Positions 1-7,684 of a DNA stretch of 24,992 bases are shown one piece after another. Source of the DNA: JBPEXY01 sp052031065 (GTDB taxonomy: Bacteria; Pseudomonadota; Gammaproteobacteria; Immundisolibacterales; Immundisolibacteraceae); the NCBI GenBank assembly GCA_052031065.1, contig JBPEXY010000204.1:1-24992 (forward strand). Direction: 5' to 3'. Within the stretch, counting starts at the first letter, position 1. Each line of letters starts with the position of its first letter. Below the pieces are notes generated by a model. That model was not told the DNA's origin and made no database searches. It saw only the letters and a program-made list of their open reading frames with translations. Position numbers and translations under genes: made by a program.

Positions 1-1128
1 CTGATCCCAGCGCCCAGCCTGCAGACGGTCAAACAACCCGGCGATTTCACCGAAGTGGGCCGTTTCCTGCTGAAACCGATCAAAATCGTGAAAACGGTCC
101 GGATCAAGTAAACAGAGGCGATCAAAATGGGCCCGTTGCCCCAACTGTTCGGGGGTGGCTGTCAGCAGTAACACCGCCGGGATCAGACCGGCCAACGCGG
201 CTACCAGGCTAAACCCAGGACCTGGCTGCGGCTCCATGCCACCCAGTCGATGGGCCTCATCGACCACCAGTAGATCCCACTCGCCTTCACAGGCATGCAG
301 GGCGAATTGCGGCTCTTCGAGCAGCAGGTCAAGACTGACGATCACCAGCTGCTCGCTCAGCAGCGGGTTCTCCCAGTCACTGGTCTCAAAACGTTGGCGA
401 TCAAACAGCGCAAAACGAAGGTTGAATCGACGCAACATCTCCACCAACCACTGATGCTGCAGATTGTCTGGCACCACAATTAAGATGCGGCTGATGCGCC
501 CCGACTGCAACTGCCGTTGCAGGATCAGTCCCGCCTCTACCGTTTTACCCAACCCCACCTCATCGGCGAGCAGAACCCGCGGTGCATGGCGATCGCCTAT
601 CTCTGCGGCAACATAGAGCTGATGGGGTAACAGGGCGGTTCGGTTGCCGCCCAGACCACGCAGTGGGCTGCCCAGTGAGTCCTGCCTGCGCAGCATGGTT
701 TCCGCGCGTAGCTCATATCGAGCTAAAGAATCGAACTGACCATTGAGGAGCGCCTCACTGGCAACATTGCGCGGCGGTAGTTGCGCCAGCTCTGATTCGG
801 GCAGAATCAACTCCTGTGACGCAGGCTCCTCACCGTTTTGGGGGTGCCCTGGGTTGCCGACATAGTAATTAAGCCCGGATCGTTGCTGGACCCGTGTAAT
901 CACCAGCTCTATGCCATCCTTGCTGGTAACCGTCTCACCTGGCTGACAATTGACACGGGACAATGGTGCACTATCCACCGCATAGACACGGGTAGCATCA
1001 CTGGCATAAAAATTAAGCGTTACCCGCCGCCCTTCAACCTGAACCACGCAACCAGGACCAAGCTCAGGCTCCGCTTCGCTCAACCAACACTGACCCGCTA
1101 TAAACCGGAATGGATCGGGATCGCTCAT
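1..1128 (-). CDS. rapA: RNA polymerase-associated ATPase RapA, N-terminal part (cut by window edge)
   Basis: SWI2/SNF2-family ATPase that binds RNA polymerase and helps recycle it after transcription. The 376 codons here begin with ATG at 1128 and run off the left edge, so about 40 percent of the usual ~970 residues is present. Residues 1-110 match the RapA N-terminal region. The helicase core follows: a Q-type stretch near 165-171 (LLPHQLY), Walker A at 188-196 (ADEVGLGKT), the block QHQWLVEMLRRFNLRFALFD at 224-243, the DEAH box at 290-293, and motif III LLTATPEQLG at 321-330. All agree with E. coli RapA as I remember it. The longer upstream ATG at 1139 is closed by TGA after four codons. 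The gene lies 29 bases downstream of bioA on the same strand, so co-transcription is possible. Assignment is firm; only the C-terminal half is unseen. Confidence 0.95.
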   Translation of the reverse strand, partial: MSDPDPFRFIAGQCWLSEAEPELGPGCVVQVEGRRVTLNFYASDATRVYAVDSAPLSRVNCQPGETVTSKDGIELVITRVQQRSGLNYYVGNPGHPQNGEEPASQELILPESELAQLPPRNVASEALLNGQFDSLARYELRAETMLRRQDSLGSPLRGLGGNRTALLPHQLYVAAEIGDRHAPRVLLADEVGLGKTVEAGLILQRQLQSGRISRILIVVPDNLQHQWLVEMLRRFNLRFALFDRQRFETSDWENPLLSEQLVIVSLDLLLEEPQFALHACEGEWDLLVVDEAHRLGGMEPQPGPGFSLVAALAGLIPAVLLLTATPEQLGQRAHFDRLCLLDPDRFHDFDRFQQETAHFGEIAGLFDRLQAGRWDQ

Positions 1129-1157
1129 TTCTCAACCATGGTCAAAACAGAATAAAT

Positions 1158-2441
1158 TTACCGGCAACGTTTTGCCATCTCATCAACCACCTCGCAGATG
1201 GCAAAAGTTAATCGCTCAAGTTCACCGGATTCAATCACAAATGGTGGCATCAGATAGAGCAGCCGACCGAATGGCCTGACCCAGACCCCCAGCTCTACCA
1301 ACCGTGGCTGAATCCACCCCATATCGACCGGCCGTGTCAGTTCAACCACCCCAATCGCGCCCTTGACGCGCACCTCTTTGACCAGTTCCGAACTGCCACA
1401 GGGAACCAGCCCCTGTCGCAACTCATGCTCTATGCGCGCAACCCGCGGCTGCCAGGGTGAATTCAGCAGCAGATCGATACTGGCCAGCGCGCAACTGCAG
1501 GCCAGCGGATTGGCCATAAAAGTTGGCCCATGCATCAGCACACCCGCGCCATCGGCAGCAATACCACGGGCAACCTGATCACTGGCGATAGTTGCTGCCA
1601 GCGTCATATAGCCACCGGTTAGTGCCTTGCCAAGACAGAGAATATCCGGCTCTATGCCCGCCTGTTGATAGGCGAACAGGGTTCCAGTACGTCCAAAGCC
1701 GGTGGCAATCTCATCCAGAATCAGCAGCACGCCGTAACGATCACACAACTCACGCAACAAGAGAAGCCAACCGGGGGCGTAGATCCGCATGCCGCCAGCA
1801 CCCTGCACTACCGGCTCCAGAACCACTGCCGCCAGCTGCTGATGGTGACACTCAAACAGCTGCTGCAGCTCTGCAGCATCGTAAGTGGCCCACTGGATCG
1901 GGTCTGGTGGCGCAGGCGCATAGACCGGCTGATTCATCATTGAAGAAAAGCGTCTGTGCATCCCGCCGTCCGGATCGCTCAGTGCCATGGTGGCGAAGGT
2001 ATCGCCGTGGTAACCGCCACGTACTGTCATCAATCGGTTGCGAGATGGGTTGCCCTGCGCCTGCCAGTACTGCAGCGCCATTTTCAGCGCTACCTCTACC
2101 GCGACTGAACCTGAATCAGCGAAGAAAACCTTGTTGAGCCCTGGGGCAGTCAATTCCACCAACCGGCGCGCCAGATCAACCGCCGGCTGATGTGTCAATC
2201 CACCGAACATTACATGCGCCATGCTCTGCAGTTGTGCGCTAACTGCCCGGTTGAGCGCGTCGACGTTATAGCCGTGAATCGCCGCCCACCAGGAGGACAT
2301 ACCATCCACCAGCTCACGGCCGTCGGCCAGTGTAAGCATGACCCCCTCGGCAGAGACCACTTCAAACAGCGGGCCAGGAAACTCAACGCTGCTGTAGGGG
2401 TGCCAGATATGGTGGCGATCAAAGTCCAGATTACGCTGCAC
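1158..2441 (-). CDS. bioA: Adenosylmethionine-8-amino-7-oxononanoate aminotransferase
   Basis: PLP-dependent class III aminotransferase of biotin synthesis, converting 8-amino-7-oxononanoate to 7,8-diaminononanoate with S-adenosylmethionine as amino donor. At 427 residues it has the family length. Diagnostic features are HIWHPYSS at 11-18, MSSWWAAIHGYN at 48-59 (BioA substrate pocket), the PLP-phosphate region DSGSVAVEVALKMA at 109-122, LDEIATGFGRTG at 242-253 and the Schiff-base lysine K272 in LGKALTGGYMT. The start is GTG at 2441. An AGGAG lies ten bases upstream, and the nearby ATG at the RBS side closes after six codons. No other bio gene is visible, and the upstream region has no recognisable BirA palindrome (TTGTAAACC type), so biotin repression through BirA is not supported here. 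Confidence 0.95.
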   Translation of the reverse strand: MQRNLDFDRHHIWHPYSSVEFPGPLFEVVSAEGVMLTLADGRELVDGMSSWWAAIHGYNVDALNRAVSAQLQSMAHVMFGGLTHQPAVDLARRLVELTAPGLNKVFFADSGSVAVEVALKMALQYWQAQGNPSRNRLMTVRGGYHGDTFATMALSDPDGGMHRRFSSMMNQPVYAPAPPDPIQWATYDAAELQQLFECHHQQLAAVVLEPVVQGAGGMRIYAPGWLLLLRELCDRYGVLLILDEIATGFGRTGTLFAYQQAGIEPDILCLGKALTGGYMTLAATIASDQVARGIAADGAGVLMHGPTFMANPLACSCALASIDLLLNSPWQPRVARIEHELRQGLVPCGSSELVKEVRVKGAIGVVELTRPVDMGWIQPRLVELGVWVRPFGRLLYLMPPFVIESGELERLTFAICEVVDEMAKRCR

Positions 2442-2655
2442 TACTCTTCATCTCCTGATACCCGGGAGCGAAAACCAGCGCCGGTGCTGCCTGGTGATCG
2501 CGCGGGGCCAACAAAATCGTCACCAGATATTCACCAGGACGTCACCGCTTTGTCATCTGTTCCACGGACCATAGGCACCAGGCCTGACGGCCCCGAACCA
2601 GAGAGGCATGGCCCTCACTTTGCATGACCCAACAGAGAACGAAACGGAGAACGTT

Positions 2656-4149
2656 ATGAAAGACTGGATGCGTGTACTTGCCGACCATTATCAACAGACC
2701 CGCGAAAGCCATCCGCGGGACCAGCTGCTTATTCTATTTGATATTGATGGCACCGTACTCGACATGCGCGAGATGATCCTCCATCTGCTCAAGGCTTATG
2801 ACCGCGCCCACGAAACCCACCACGCTATCGACCTCAAGCGGGAAGATATTCAGGTTCACGAGAACGACATCACTCCACTGCTCAACCGCATGCCCCTCCT
2901 GCCGGAGGAGAAGGAGTCGATCCTGCAGTGGTTCAACAATCTCGCCTGGTCACCACTGGCGGTGCGCGTAGCTCATCGCCCCTATCATGGCGTGCTGGAG
3001 ATCATCCGCTGGTTTCAGATGCAACCCAACACCTATGTCGGTCTTAACTCCGGGCGCTCGGAAAGATTGCGTGCGGACACCCTGAAAAACCTCAACCGGC
3101 TTGGCGAGGAGTTCAAAGTCAGCTTCAGCGATGAACTACTGGCAATGAACGATGGCGGTAGCGATGATGGAGCAATCGCCAGCGCTAAAATCGAGGCGAT
3201 CAGAAAACTCCGCAACGCTGGCTACCGCATCGTCGCCATGGTCGACAACGAACCGGCGAATCTGGCTGCTATCGCCGATTCTGATGTTTATGAGGACTTC
3301 CTTCTGCTTCACGCAGACACCCTGTTTGAAAGCCAGCGGTCGCTGCTGCCGAGTAGCAGCGCCAATGGCAGGGCCTACCAGCTCACCGAATTCATGCGTC
3401 CGGATACCCTGCCGAAACACGTTGAATTTGTGTTTCAGGGCCTGCAATCACCGGAACTGCGCAAAAAGTTCTACCAGGGTTCTATCTTCTGGGGTGAGAT
3501 CACCATTCAGCAGGGCGAGCAGAGTCGCATGCCGGAGATCGCCAGCAACTCCCTGCTGCAGTCGCCAGCGGAGAACGGAAATTCAGCTGCTCGCAACGAA
3601 TGGCTACAGCTGCTACAGGCCGTTGCCAACACCCAGAGGGGACTAAAAATCAACCTGGGCGGTGGCGGCGTGCTGCTCGACAAACTGATTCGTGACCTGC
3701 GCAATGCCAACCTGCCATCGGAACACATCTGGATCGATGGACCGATACAACTGGTTCGCGAAGCAGGGGTTCGCAAACTGCGCAACGCCCTACCCAAAGC
3801 CGTCCTGCAGTGCACTATCGACCCAATTCGACCGCTGGTGAGATCACTGCCCGATCACAGCCGCAACATTATTGACGAGCTCCGAAACTGGGGCATCAAC
3901 CGCTTCTCGTTCAGCTGGCACGACCCAGCTTCGCCGGTGGCCCAAACAGCCATGGATGAATCAGGCGTTGGCGAACTCGGCAGGCTTGTTGACATGTTGC
4001 AGCAGATGGGGCTGCAGACCAATATTCACGGCGTACCCGATCTGGAATCATTTCTGCGTGCATCACTACTGCTCCCCACCTCTATCTGTAGCAGTTTCGA
4101 CAACCAGAACTGGCTGCTGGTAACGGAGCGGGCGCCAGCAGTTGCCTGA
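2656..4149 (+). CDS. HAD-type hydrolase domain fused to a FAM151/GDPD-like C-terminal domain
   Basis: Two-part protein of 497 residues, no named function. Residues 22-220 look like a haloacid-dehalogenase fold: motif I FDIDGTVLD with D29 and D31, a cap region, motif II-like LNSGRS at 130-135, a possible motif III lysine near 178, and motif IV-like MVDNEPANL at 195-203. Residues ~254-497 hold a different domain: FYQGSIFWGEITIQ, then EWLQLLQAV, GLKINLGGGG, HIWIDGPIQLV and INRFSFSWHDP. By eye this follows the motif order of FAM151/menorin (DUF2181) proteins, a GDPD-like barrel; I hold that link at about 50 percent. An ATG at 2608 is in frame, but its purine run abuts the start. ATG at 2656 has GGAG six bases upstream and is preferred. 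The gene is divergent from bioA across 2442-2655, where I find no convincing promoter. A metal-dependent phosphatase role is only an inference. Confidence 0.8.
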   Translation: MKDWMRVLADHYQQTRESHPRDQLLILFDIDGTVLDMREMILHLLKAYDRAHETHHAIDLKREDIQVHENDITPLLNRMPLLPEEKESILQWFNNLAWSPLAVRVAHRPYHGVLEIIRWFQMQPNTYVGLNSGRSERLRADTLKNLNRLGEEFKVSFSDELLAMNDGGSDDGAIASAKIEAIRKLRNAGYRIVAMVDNEPANLAAIADSDVYEDFLLLHADTLFESQRSLLPSSSANGRAYQLTEFMRPDTLPKHVEFVFQGLQSPELRKKFYQGSIFWGEITIQQGEQSRMPEIASNSLLQSPAENGNSAARNEWLQLLQAVANTQRGLKINLGGGGVLLDKLIRDLRNANLPSEHIWIDGPIQLVREAGVRKLRNALPKAVLQCTIDPIRPLVRSLPDHSRNIIDELRNWGINRFSFSWHDPASPVAQTAMDESGVGELGRLVDMLQQMGLQTNIHGVPDLESFLRASLLLPTSICSSFDNQNWLLVTERAPAVA

Positions 4150-4213
4150 CAGCAAACCACAACGACGCTACCCACAACCCGTTTCAATTCTGGTAAAACT
4201 CTTAAGGACGGTA

Positions 4214-4236
4214 CACCGCCAGACTCGCTGGCGGTG
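4214..4236 (+). terminator. Perfect 9-bp hairpin between the HAD gene and the crotonase gene
   Basis: CACCGCCAG and CTGGCGGTG pair perfectly around a five-base loop (ACTCG). Only ATTTCC follows, so the U-tract is weak. It lies 65 bases after the HAD stop and ends 21 bases before the crotonase TTG, just ahead of its RBS (GGGAG, 4247-4251). It may be an inefficient terminator, or a leader stem that affects transcript stability or translation of the crotonase gene. Confidence 0.45.
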
Positions 4237-4257
4237 ATTTCCTGATGGGAGAACAGA

Positions 4258-5049
4258 TTGAGCGATCCAGTCGAGCAGTGGGTTGAATTCAGCAAACAGG
4301 ATGGCATCGCCACGATCCGTCTGAACCGGCCAGAACGTCGTAACGCCCTGGCAATCAGTATGGTCAACCGGTTGCACGATCTATGGGAAGAGGTCGACCA
4401 CGACAACGAAATTCGTGCGGTGATCCTGACCGCAGCGCCCTGCCCAACTTTTTGCGCCGGCATGGACCTGAAAGAAGCCAGTGAGGTCAAGCAGTCAACC
4501 GGTCGCGATGTACTGGAGTTCCTCAAGGACCCTTTTCACCAACGGATGCGTAGGGTCAGACAACCGATCATCGGCGCACTAACCGGTGATCTGATGGCCG
4601 GTGGTATGTTGTTAAGCCTCAACTGCGACCTGCGCGTTGCCCAGACCGGGATTCGCGCGGGCATCACCGAAGCCAAAGTCGGTCGGGGTTCACCCTGGGG
4701 CGTACCGCTGCTGTGGATGATTCCCCAGGCCGTGCTGATGGAGCTGACCCTGACCGGCAATCTGCTGCCGGTGGAACAGCTGTATCAGTACGGCTTCATC
4801 AATTACCTGGAGGATGATTACGACGCGGTGCTGAAACGGGCCACAACACTCGCCACAACCATTCGCGACAATGCGCCGCTGTCAGTCGCAGCGGGCAAAA
4901 AAAGCATTCTTGCCGCCGCAAATCTCGGTGCCGATGCCGGCATCGACTACGCCGAGGCTATTTACGAAAAGGTCTACAGCAGTGAAGATGCGCAGGAAGG
5001 CCCACGCGCATTCGCCGCAAAACGGCCTCCGCAGTGGAAGGGGCGCTAA
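4258..5049 (+). CDS. Crotonase (enoyl-CoA hydratase/isomerase) family protein
   Basis: A 263-residue acyl-CoA-binding crotonase-fold protein, the usual length. Seen: NRPERRNAL at 23-31, the first oxyanion-hole strand TFCAGMDL at 64-71, the second glycine-rich loop GDLMAGG at 110-116 and CDLRVA at 123-128, and a C-terminal helix region ending in FAAKRPPQWKGR. Aligning by eye to rat mitochondrial enoyl-CoA hydratase, the position of Glu164 is kept (E138 in ITEAKVG), but that of Glu144 is leucine (L118 in GGMLLSL). A plain hydratase reaction is therefore doubtful; an isomerase, hydrolase, lyase or other crotonase chemistry is as likely. The start is TTG at 4258, with GGGAG six bases upstream; the nearby ATG frame closes early. 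It faces the histidine kinase gene convergently across 64 bases in which I see no clear terminator. No substrate is suggested by the neighbours. Confidence 0.88.
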   Translation: MSDPVEQWVEFSKQDGIATIRLNRPERRNALAISMVNRLHDLWEEVDHDNEIRAVILTAAPCPTFCAGMDLKEASEVKQSTGRDVLEFLKDPFHQRMRRVRQPIIGALTGDLMAGGMLLSLNCDLRVAQTGIRAGITEAKVGRGSPWGVPLLWMIPQAVLMELTLTGNLLPVEQLYQYGFINYLEDDYDAVLKRATTLATTIRDNAPLSVAAGKKSILAAANLGADAGIDYAEAIYEKVYSSEDAQEGPRAFAAKRPPQWKGR

Positions 5050-5113
5050 ACGGCTGTCGCCGAAAGTCGGGAAACGGGCTAAGGAGACGGCGGATTGTAA
5101 GCAGTCTTCCCCA

Positions 5114-7063
5114 TCAAGTTACCCGGGAAGCAACCGAGCACCATTTCGCCACCATCTGTTCCAGCTGTTCGAAAGTATAGGGCTTGGCAAGATAGTCGTT
5201 CATACCGGCGGCGATGCACTGCTCGCGCGCACCACCCAGGGCGTTGGCAGTAAGCGCCACCACCACCTGAGGCTCATGCCCTCGCTGCCGTTCCATTTCC
5301 CGCAACTCTCGGGTTACCGAATAGCCGTCAAGCTGTGGCATCTCGCCATCCATCAACACCATGTCAAAACGCTGCTCTCTAAGTTGCGCCAACGCAGCAT
5401 CACCGTTATTCACCGTAGTGACCCGATGGCCCATCTCCTCAAGCATCACCCGGGCCAGATCCTGATTGATTAAATTATCCTCGGCCAACAACACCCTTTG
5501 ACAACCAACACCATCGGCACACGAATCCTGCAACCCCTTCGCTTCCCCAGCCCCGGTGACAGCCGGTAGCTCATCAGGGTGACGGTAAAAACCCGAGGCA
5601 CTGTCTAACGGCAGGGTTACCGTCAATGTAAAACAACTACCCTGCCCCAGCTGGCTGGTTACTTCGATACCGCCACCCATCAACTGAGCCAGCTGCACCG
5701 CGATCGACAAACCGAGCCCGGTACCGCCATACTGGCGGGTGGTGGAACTATCTGCCTGGAAAAAAGCGTCAAAAAGATTATCAACGGCCACCCTGTCGAT
5801 ACCGACACCGCTGTCCTCAACCGCCACTTTAATCTCTGCTTCATCACCAAACTGTTGACCACTAACCCGGACTGAAATTTCTCCCTGATGGGTAAATTTC
5901 ACCGCATTGGAAACCAGATTCACCAGAATTTGCCTTAACCTCACCGGATCGCCACACAATTGCACCGGCACATCGGGTTGAAAATTGACCACGAAGCCGA
6001 GGTTCTTCTGCTCTGCCTGTTGCCGGAACAGCCCGGTGACGCCATAGACCACATCCTCCAGCTGAAAAGGGATCGATTCCAGCCGCAGCCTTTTCGCCTC
6101 GATTTTCGAGTAGTCAAGAATATCGTTGAGGATCAGCAGCAGATCCTTACCGGAGCTTCGCGCCTGTTCAATGTAAGCCCGCTGGTTGTCCGTCAAATCA
6201 GTCCGCAGAAACAGCTCGGTCATGCCCAGAATGCCATTCAGGGGGGTACGCAACTCGTGGCTCATATTGGCAAGGAAGATCGATTTCGCCTGCCCGGCCT
6301 GCTCCGCTCGCTCCTTCGCTTCTTGCAAGTCTTCGGCATGTTCCTCTATCGCACCGAGCATATGGTTGATTCCGTCCACCAGCTCACCCAGTTCATCATC
6401 ATTGATTTTCGTCAGGCGGATTGAGTAATCTCTGTTGTTAGCAATTTTGCGGGTCGCCGACAACAGCTGCCTCACCGGAACCAGAACCAGCGGTCTCATG
6501 CCAATATAAAAGAGCATGAGCGCCACCAACACGGCGCCCAAAGTTCCCCAGATAATGACTATAAGTAATTGGCTCAGTGCCTGGTCGAGATTTACCGTAT
6601 CGGCACGCACCGCCAACGTACCAACACTCTCGCTATCAATGGTTACCGGCATATAGAGCAGGTGTTCGCCGTTATCGAGCCGGTACCCTTCGGCGTTCCA
6701 GGGAGGCGGCGTTAACTCATCGGCCAGCGTGTCACGCTGATAGCTGGCGAACACCCGCTGTTGCCGGTCATAGAGCACCGCCTGAAAAATTTCCGGGTGC
6801 CGTGAAAGCGCTGACAGCATCCGCTCAGCCACCTGCTGGTCGAGAAACACCAGCGCCGCAGCAGAATTGGCACCAACTACCTCGGCAACGATTTCAAGAG
6901 ACTCGCGGGTGGTTGTCTTTTTATCATCCAGCCACCGCATCCCCATCAGATAGCTGATAGAAAGTATGGCAACGGCAATAGTCAACGCACTAAACAGGCT
7001 CAGCCGTGTGACCAGCGAGCTACGTCGCTGAGCAGGGCGGGCGGCGTCAGCGACCTTATTCAT
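5114..7063 (-). CDS. Membrane hybrid sensor histidine kinase (CHASE8-like, HAMP, HisKA, HATPase, receiver)
   Basis: Inner-membrane signalling kinase of 649 residues. Order seen: transmembrane helix ~20-42; a periplasmic domain ~50-155 with ANSAAALVFLDQQ and a HPEIFQAVLYD-type segment typical of CHASE8; second helix ~165-190; HAMP linker ~191-243; HisKA with phospho-acceptor H269 in SHELRTPLNG; N box NLVSNAVKF; G1 DSGVGI; G2 GGTGLGLSI; and a C-terminal receiver with LLAEDN, acceptor D572 in LMDGEMP and K627 in AKPY. No DNA-binding domain or HPt domain follows, so a partner regulator or HPt protein must be elsewhere. The longest frame starts with TTG at 7087, but ATG at 7063 overlaps the yfiR-like stop by eight bases (ATGAATAA), which favours translational coupling, and was chosen. 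It is the third gene of the receptor-YfiR-kinase set, and YfiR presumably acts on the CHASE8-like domain. Confidence 0.93.
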   Translation of the reverse strand: MNKVADAARPAQRRSSLVTRLSLFSALTIAVAILSISYLMGMRWLDDKKTTTRESLEIVAEVVGANSAAALVFLDQQVAERMLSALSRHPEIFQAVLYDRQQRVFASYQRDTLADELTPPPWNAEGYRLDNGEHLLYMPVTIDSESVGTLAVRADTVNLDQALSQLLIVIIWGTLGAVLVALMLFYIGMRPLVLVPVRQLLSATRKIANNRDYSIRLTKINDDELGELVDGINHMLGAIEEHAEDLQEAKERAEQAGQAKSIFLANMSHELRTPLNGILGMTELFLRTDLTDNQRAYIEQARSSGKDLLLILNDILDYSKIEAKRLRLESIPFQLEDVVYGVTGLFRQQAEQKNLGFVVNFQPDVPVQLCGDPVRLRQILVNLVSNAVKFTHQGEISVRVSGQQFGDEAEIKVAVEDSGVGIDRVAVDNLFDAFFQADSSTTRQYGGTGLGLSIAVQLAQLMGGGIEVTSQLGQGSCFTLTVTLPLDSASGFYRHPDELPAVTGAGEAKGLQDSCADGVGCQRVLLAEDNLINQDLARVMLEEMGHRVTTVNNGDAALAQLREQRFDMVLMDGEMPQLDGYSVTRELREMERQRGHEPQVVVALTANALGGAREQCIAAGMNDYLAKPYTFEQLEQMVAKWCSVASRVT

Positions 7064-7676
7064 CAACCAGCTCAGCAGCCAGCTCAAGTAGCTGAGCGCT
7101 GATCATCAGACCGGCAGCCTGTGCCGCCTTACGATTGATGCCGAACCGCAATCGTCCCGACTCTCGACGCAGCTCGATCATACCACCACGCTGAAGAAAA
7201 CCGGGACCATCCCCAACCGTTAACAGACCGGGAATAGCCGGGAGATCTGCCAGCTCACCATCACGCAGATAGAGCAGATCACAATTGCTCAAACCTGCGA
7301 GGCGATCTATGCGGGTTATAACCACCGTGCGGCTACCAACTCTGGCACCCTCGGTCACCCTGGCAAAAGATCGCACCAGAGAATCGTGGCGTTGAAAGCA
7401 GAAATTGTAGTGCTGCGGCTTTGTCGACTCTCGCCTCTTGTCGTGAGGAGCCGCCTGACTATAGCGGGCAAAGTTAAACAGAAATGCTGCCTTCACCTCC
7501 TCCTCGGTGGCCTGGGTTGCAGCTGGGGCAGCGACAGGAAACAAACATCCAAGCAGGCACAGAAGAATCGCAAAACCAGCGATCATCAATTCCACAGAAC
7601 TCTCGCCTGACCAGCGCCAACAGGCCGGCTGGCAGCTATCCTCTGCAGTGGTCAATCTATCTCTCTGGACCTGCAC
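7056..7676 (-). CDS. YfiR-family periplasmic protein (DUF4154)
   Basis: Small exported protein of the family that includes YfiR, the periplasmic repressor of the diguanylate cyclase YfiN. Family marks: VKAAFLFNFARY at 61-72, CDLLYLR at 132-138, IPGLLTVGDGPGFLQRGGMI at 148-167, and LRFGINRKAAQAAGLMISAQ at 176-195. Two cysteines remain after export (C93, C132). A clear hydrophobic signal segment (MIAGFAILLCLLGCLF) begins only at residue 31. The start is therefore uncertain. GTG at 7676 has AGGG six bases upstream and lies nine bases past the receptor stop. ATG at 7586 would give a normal signal peptide but has a weaker RBS. The 3' end overlaps the kinase start by eight bases. The neighbouring kinase has a CHASE8-like sensor, the domain YfiR contacts in YfiN, so it probably modulates that kinase. 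Confidence 0.88.
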   Translation of the reverse strand: MQVQRDRLTTAEDSCQPACWRWSGESSVELMIAGFAILLCLLGCLFPVAAPAATQATEEEVKAAFLFNFARYSQAAPHDKRRESTKPQHYNFCFQRHDSLVRSFARVTEGARVGSRTVVITRIDRLAGLSNCDLLYLRDGELADLPAIPGLLTVGDGPGFLQRGGMIELRRESGRLRFGINRKAAQAAGLMISAQLLELAAELVDE

Positions 7677-7684
7677 CAGCCACC

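Noticed and set aside
838..1155. A plus-strand frame of 105 codons opposite the rapA start
   Set aside because: The minus strand here encodes the conserved RapA N-terminal region; the plus frame has no family resemblance.
1592..2137. A 181-codon plus-strand frame opposite bioA
   Set aside because: It lies wholly inside bioA, has low-complexity composition and no domain pattern.
2442..2655. Possible BirA operator or divergent promoter between bioA and the HAD gene
   Set aside because: No TTGTAAACC-type palindrome is present, and candidate -35/-10 pairs match too poorly to list. The repeated CTGGTGA on the minus strand is too short to interpret.
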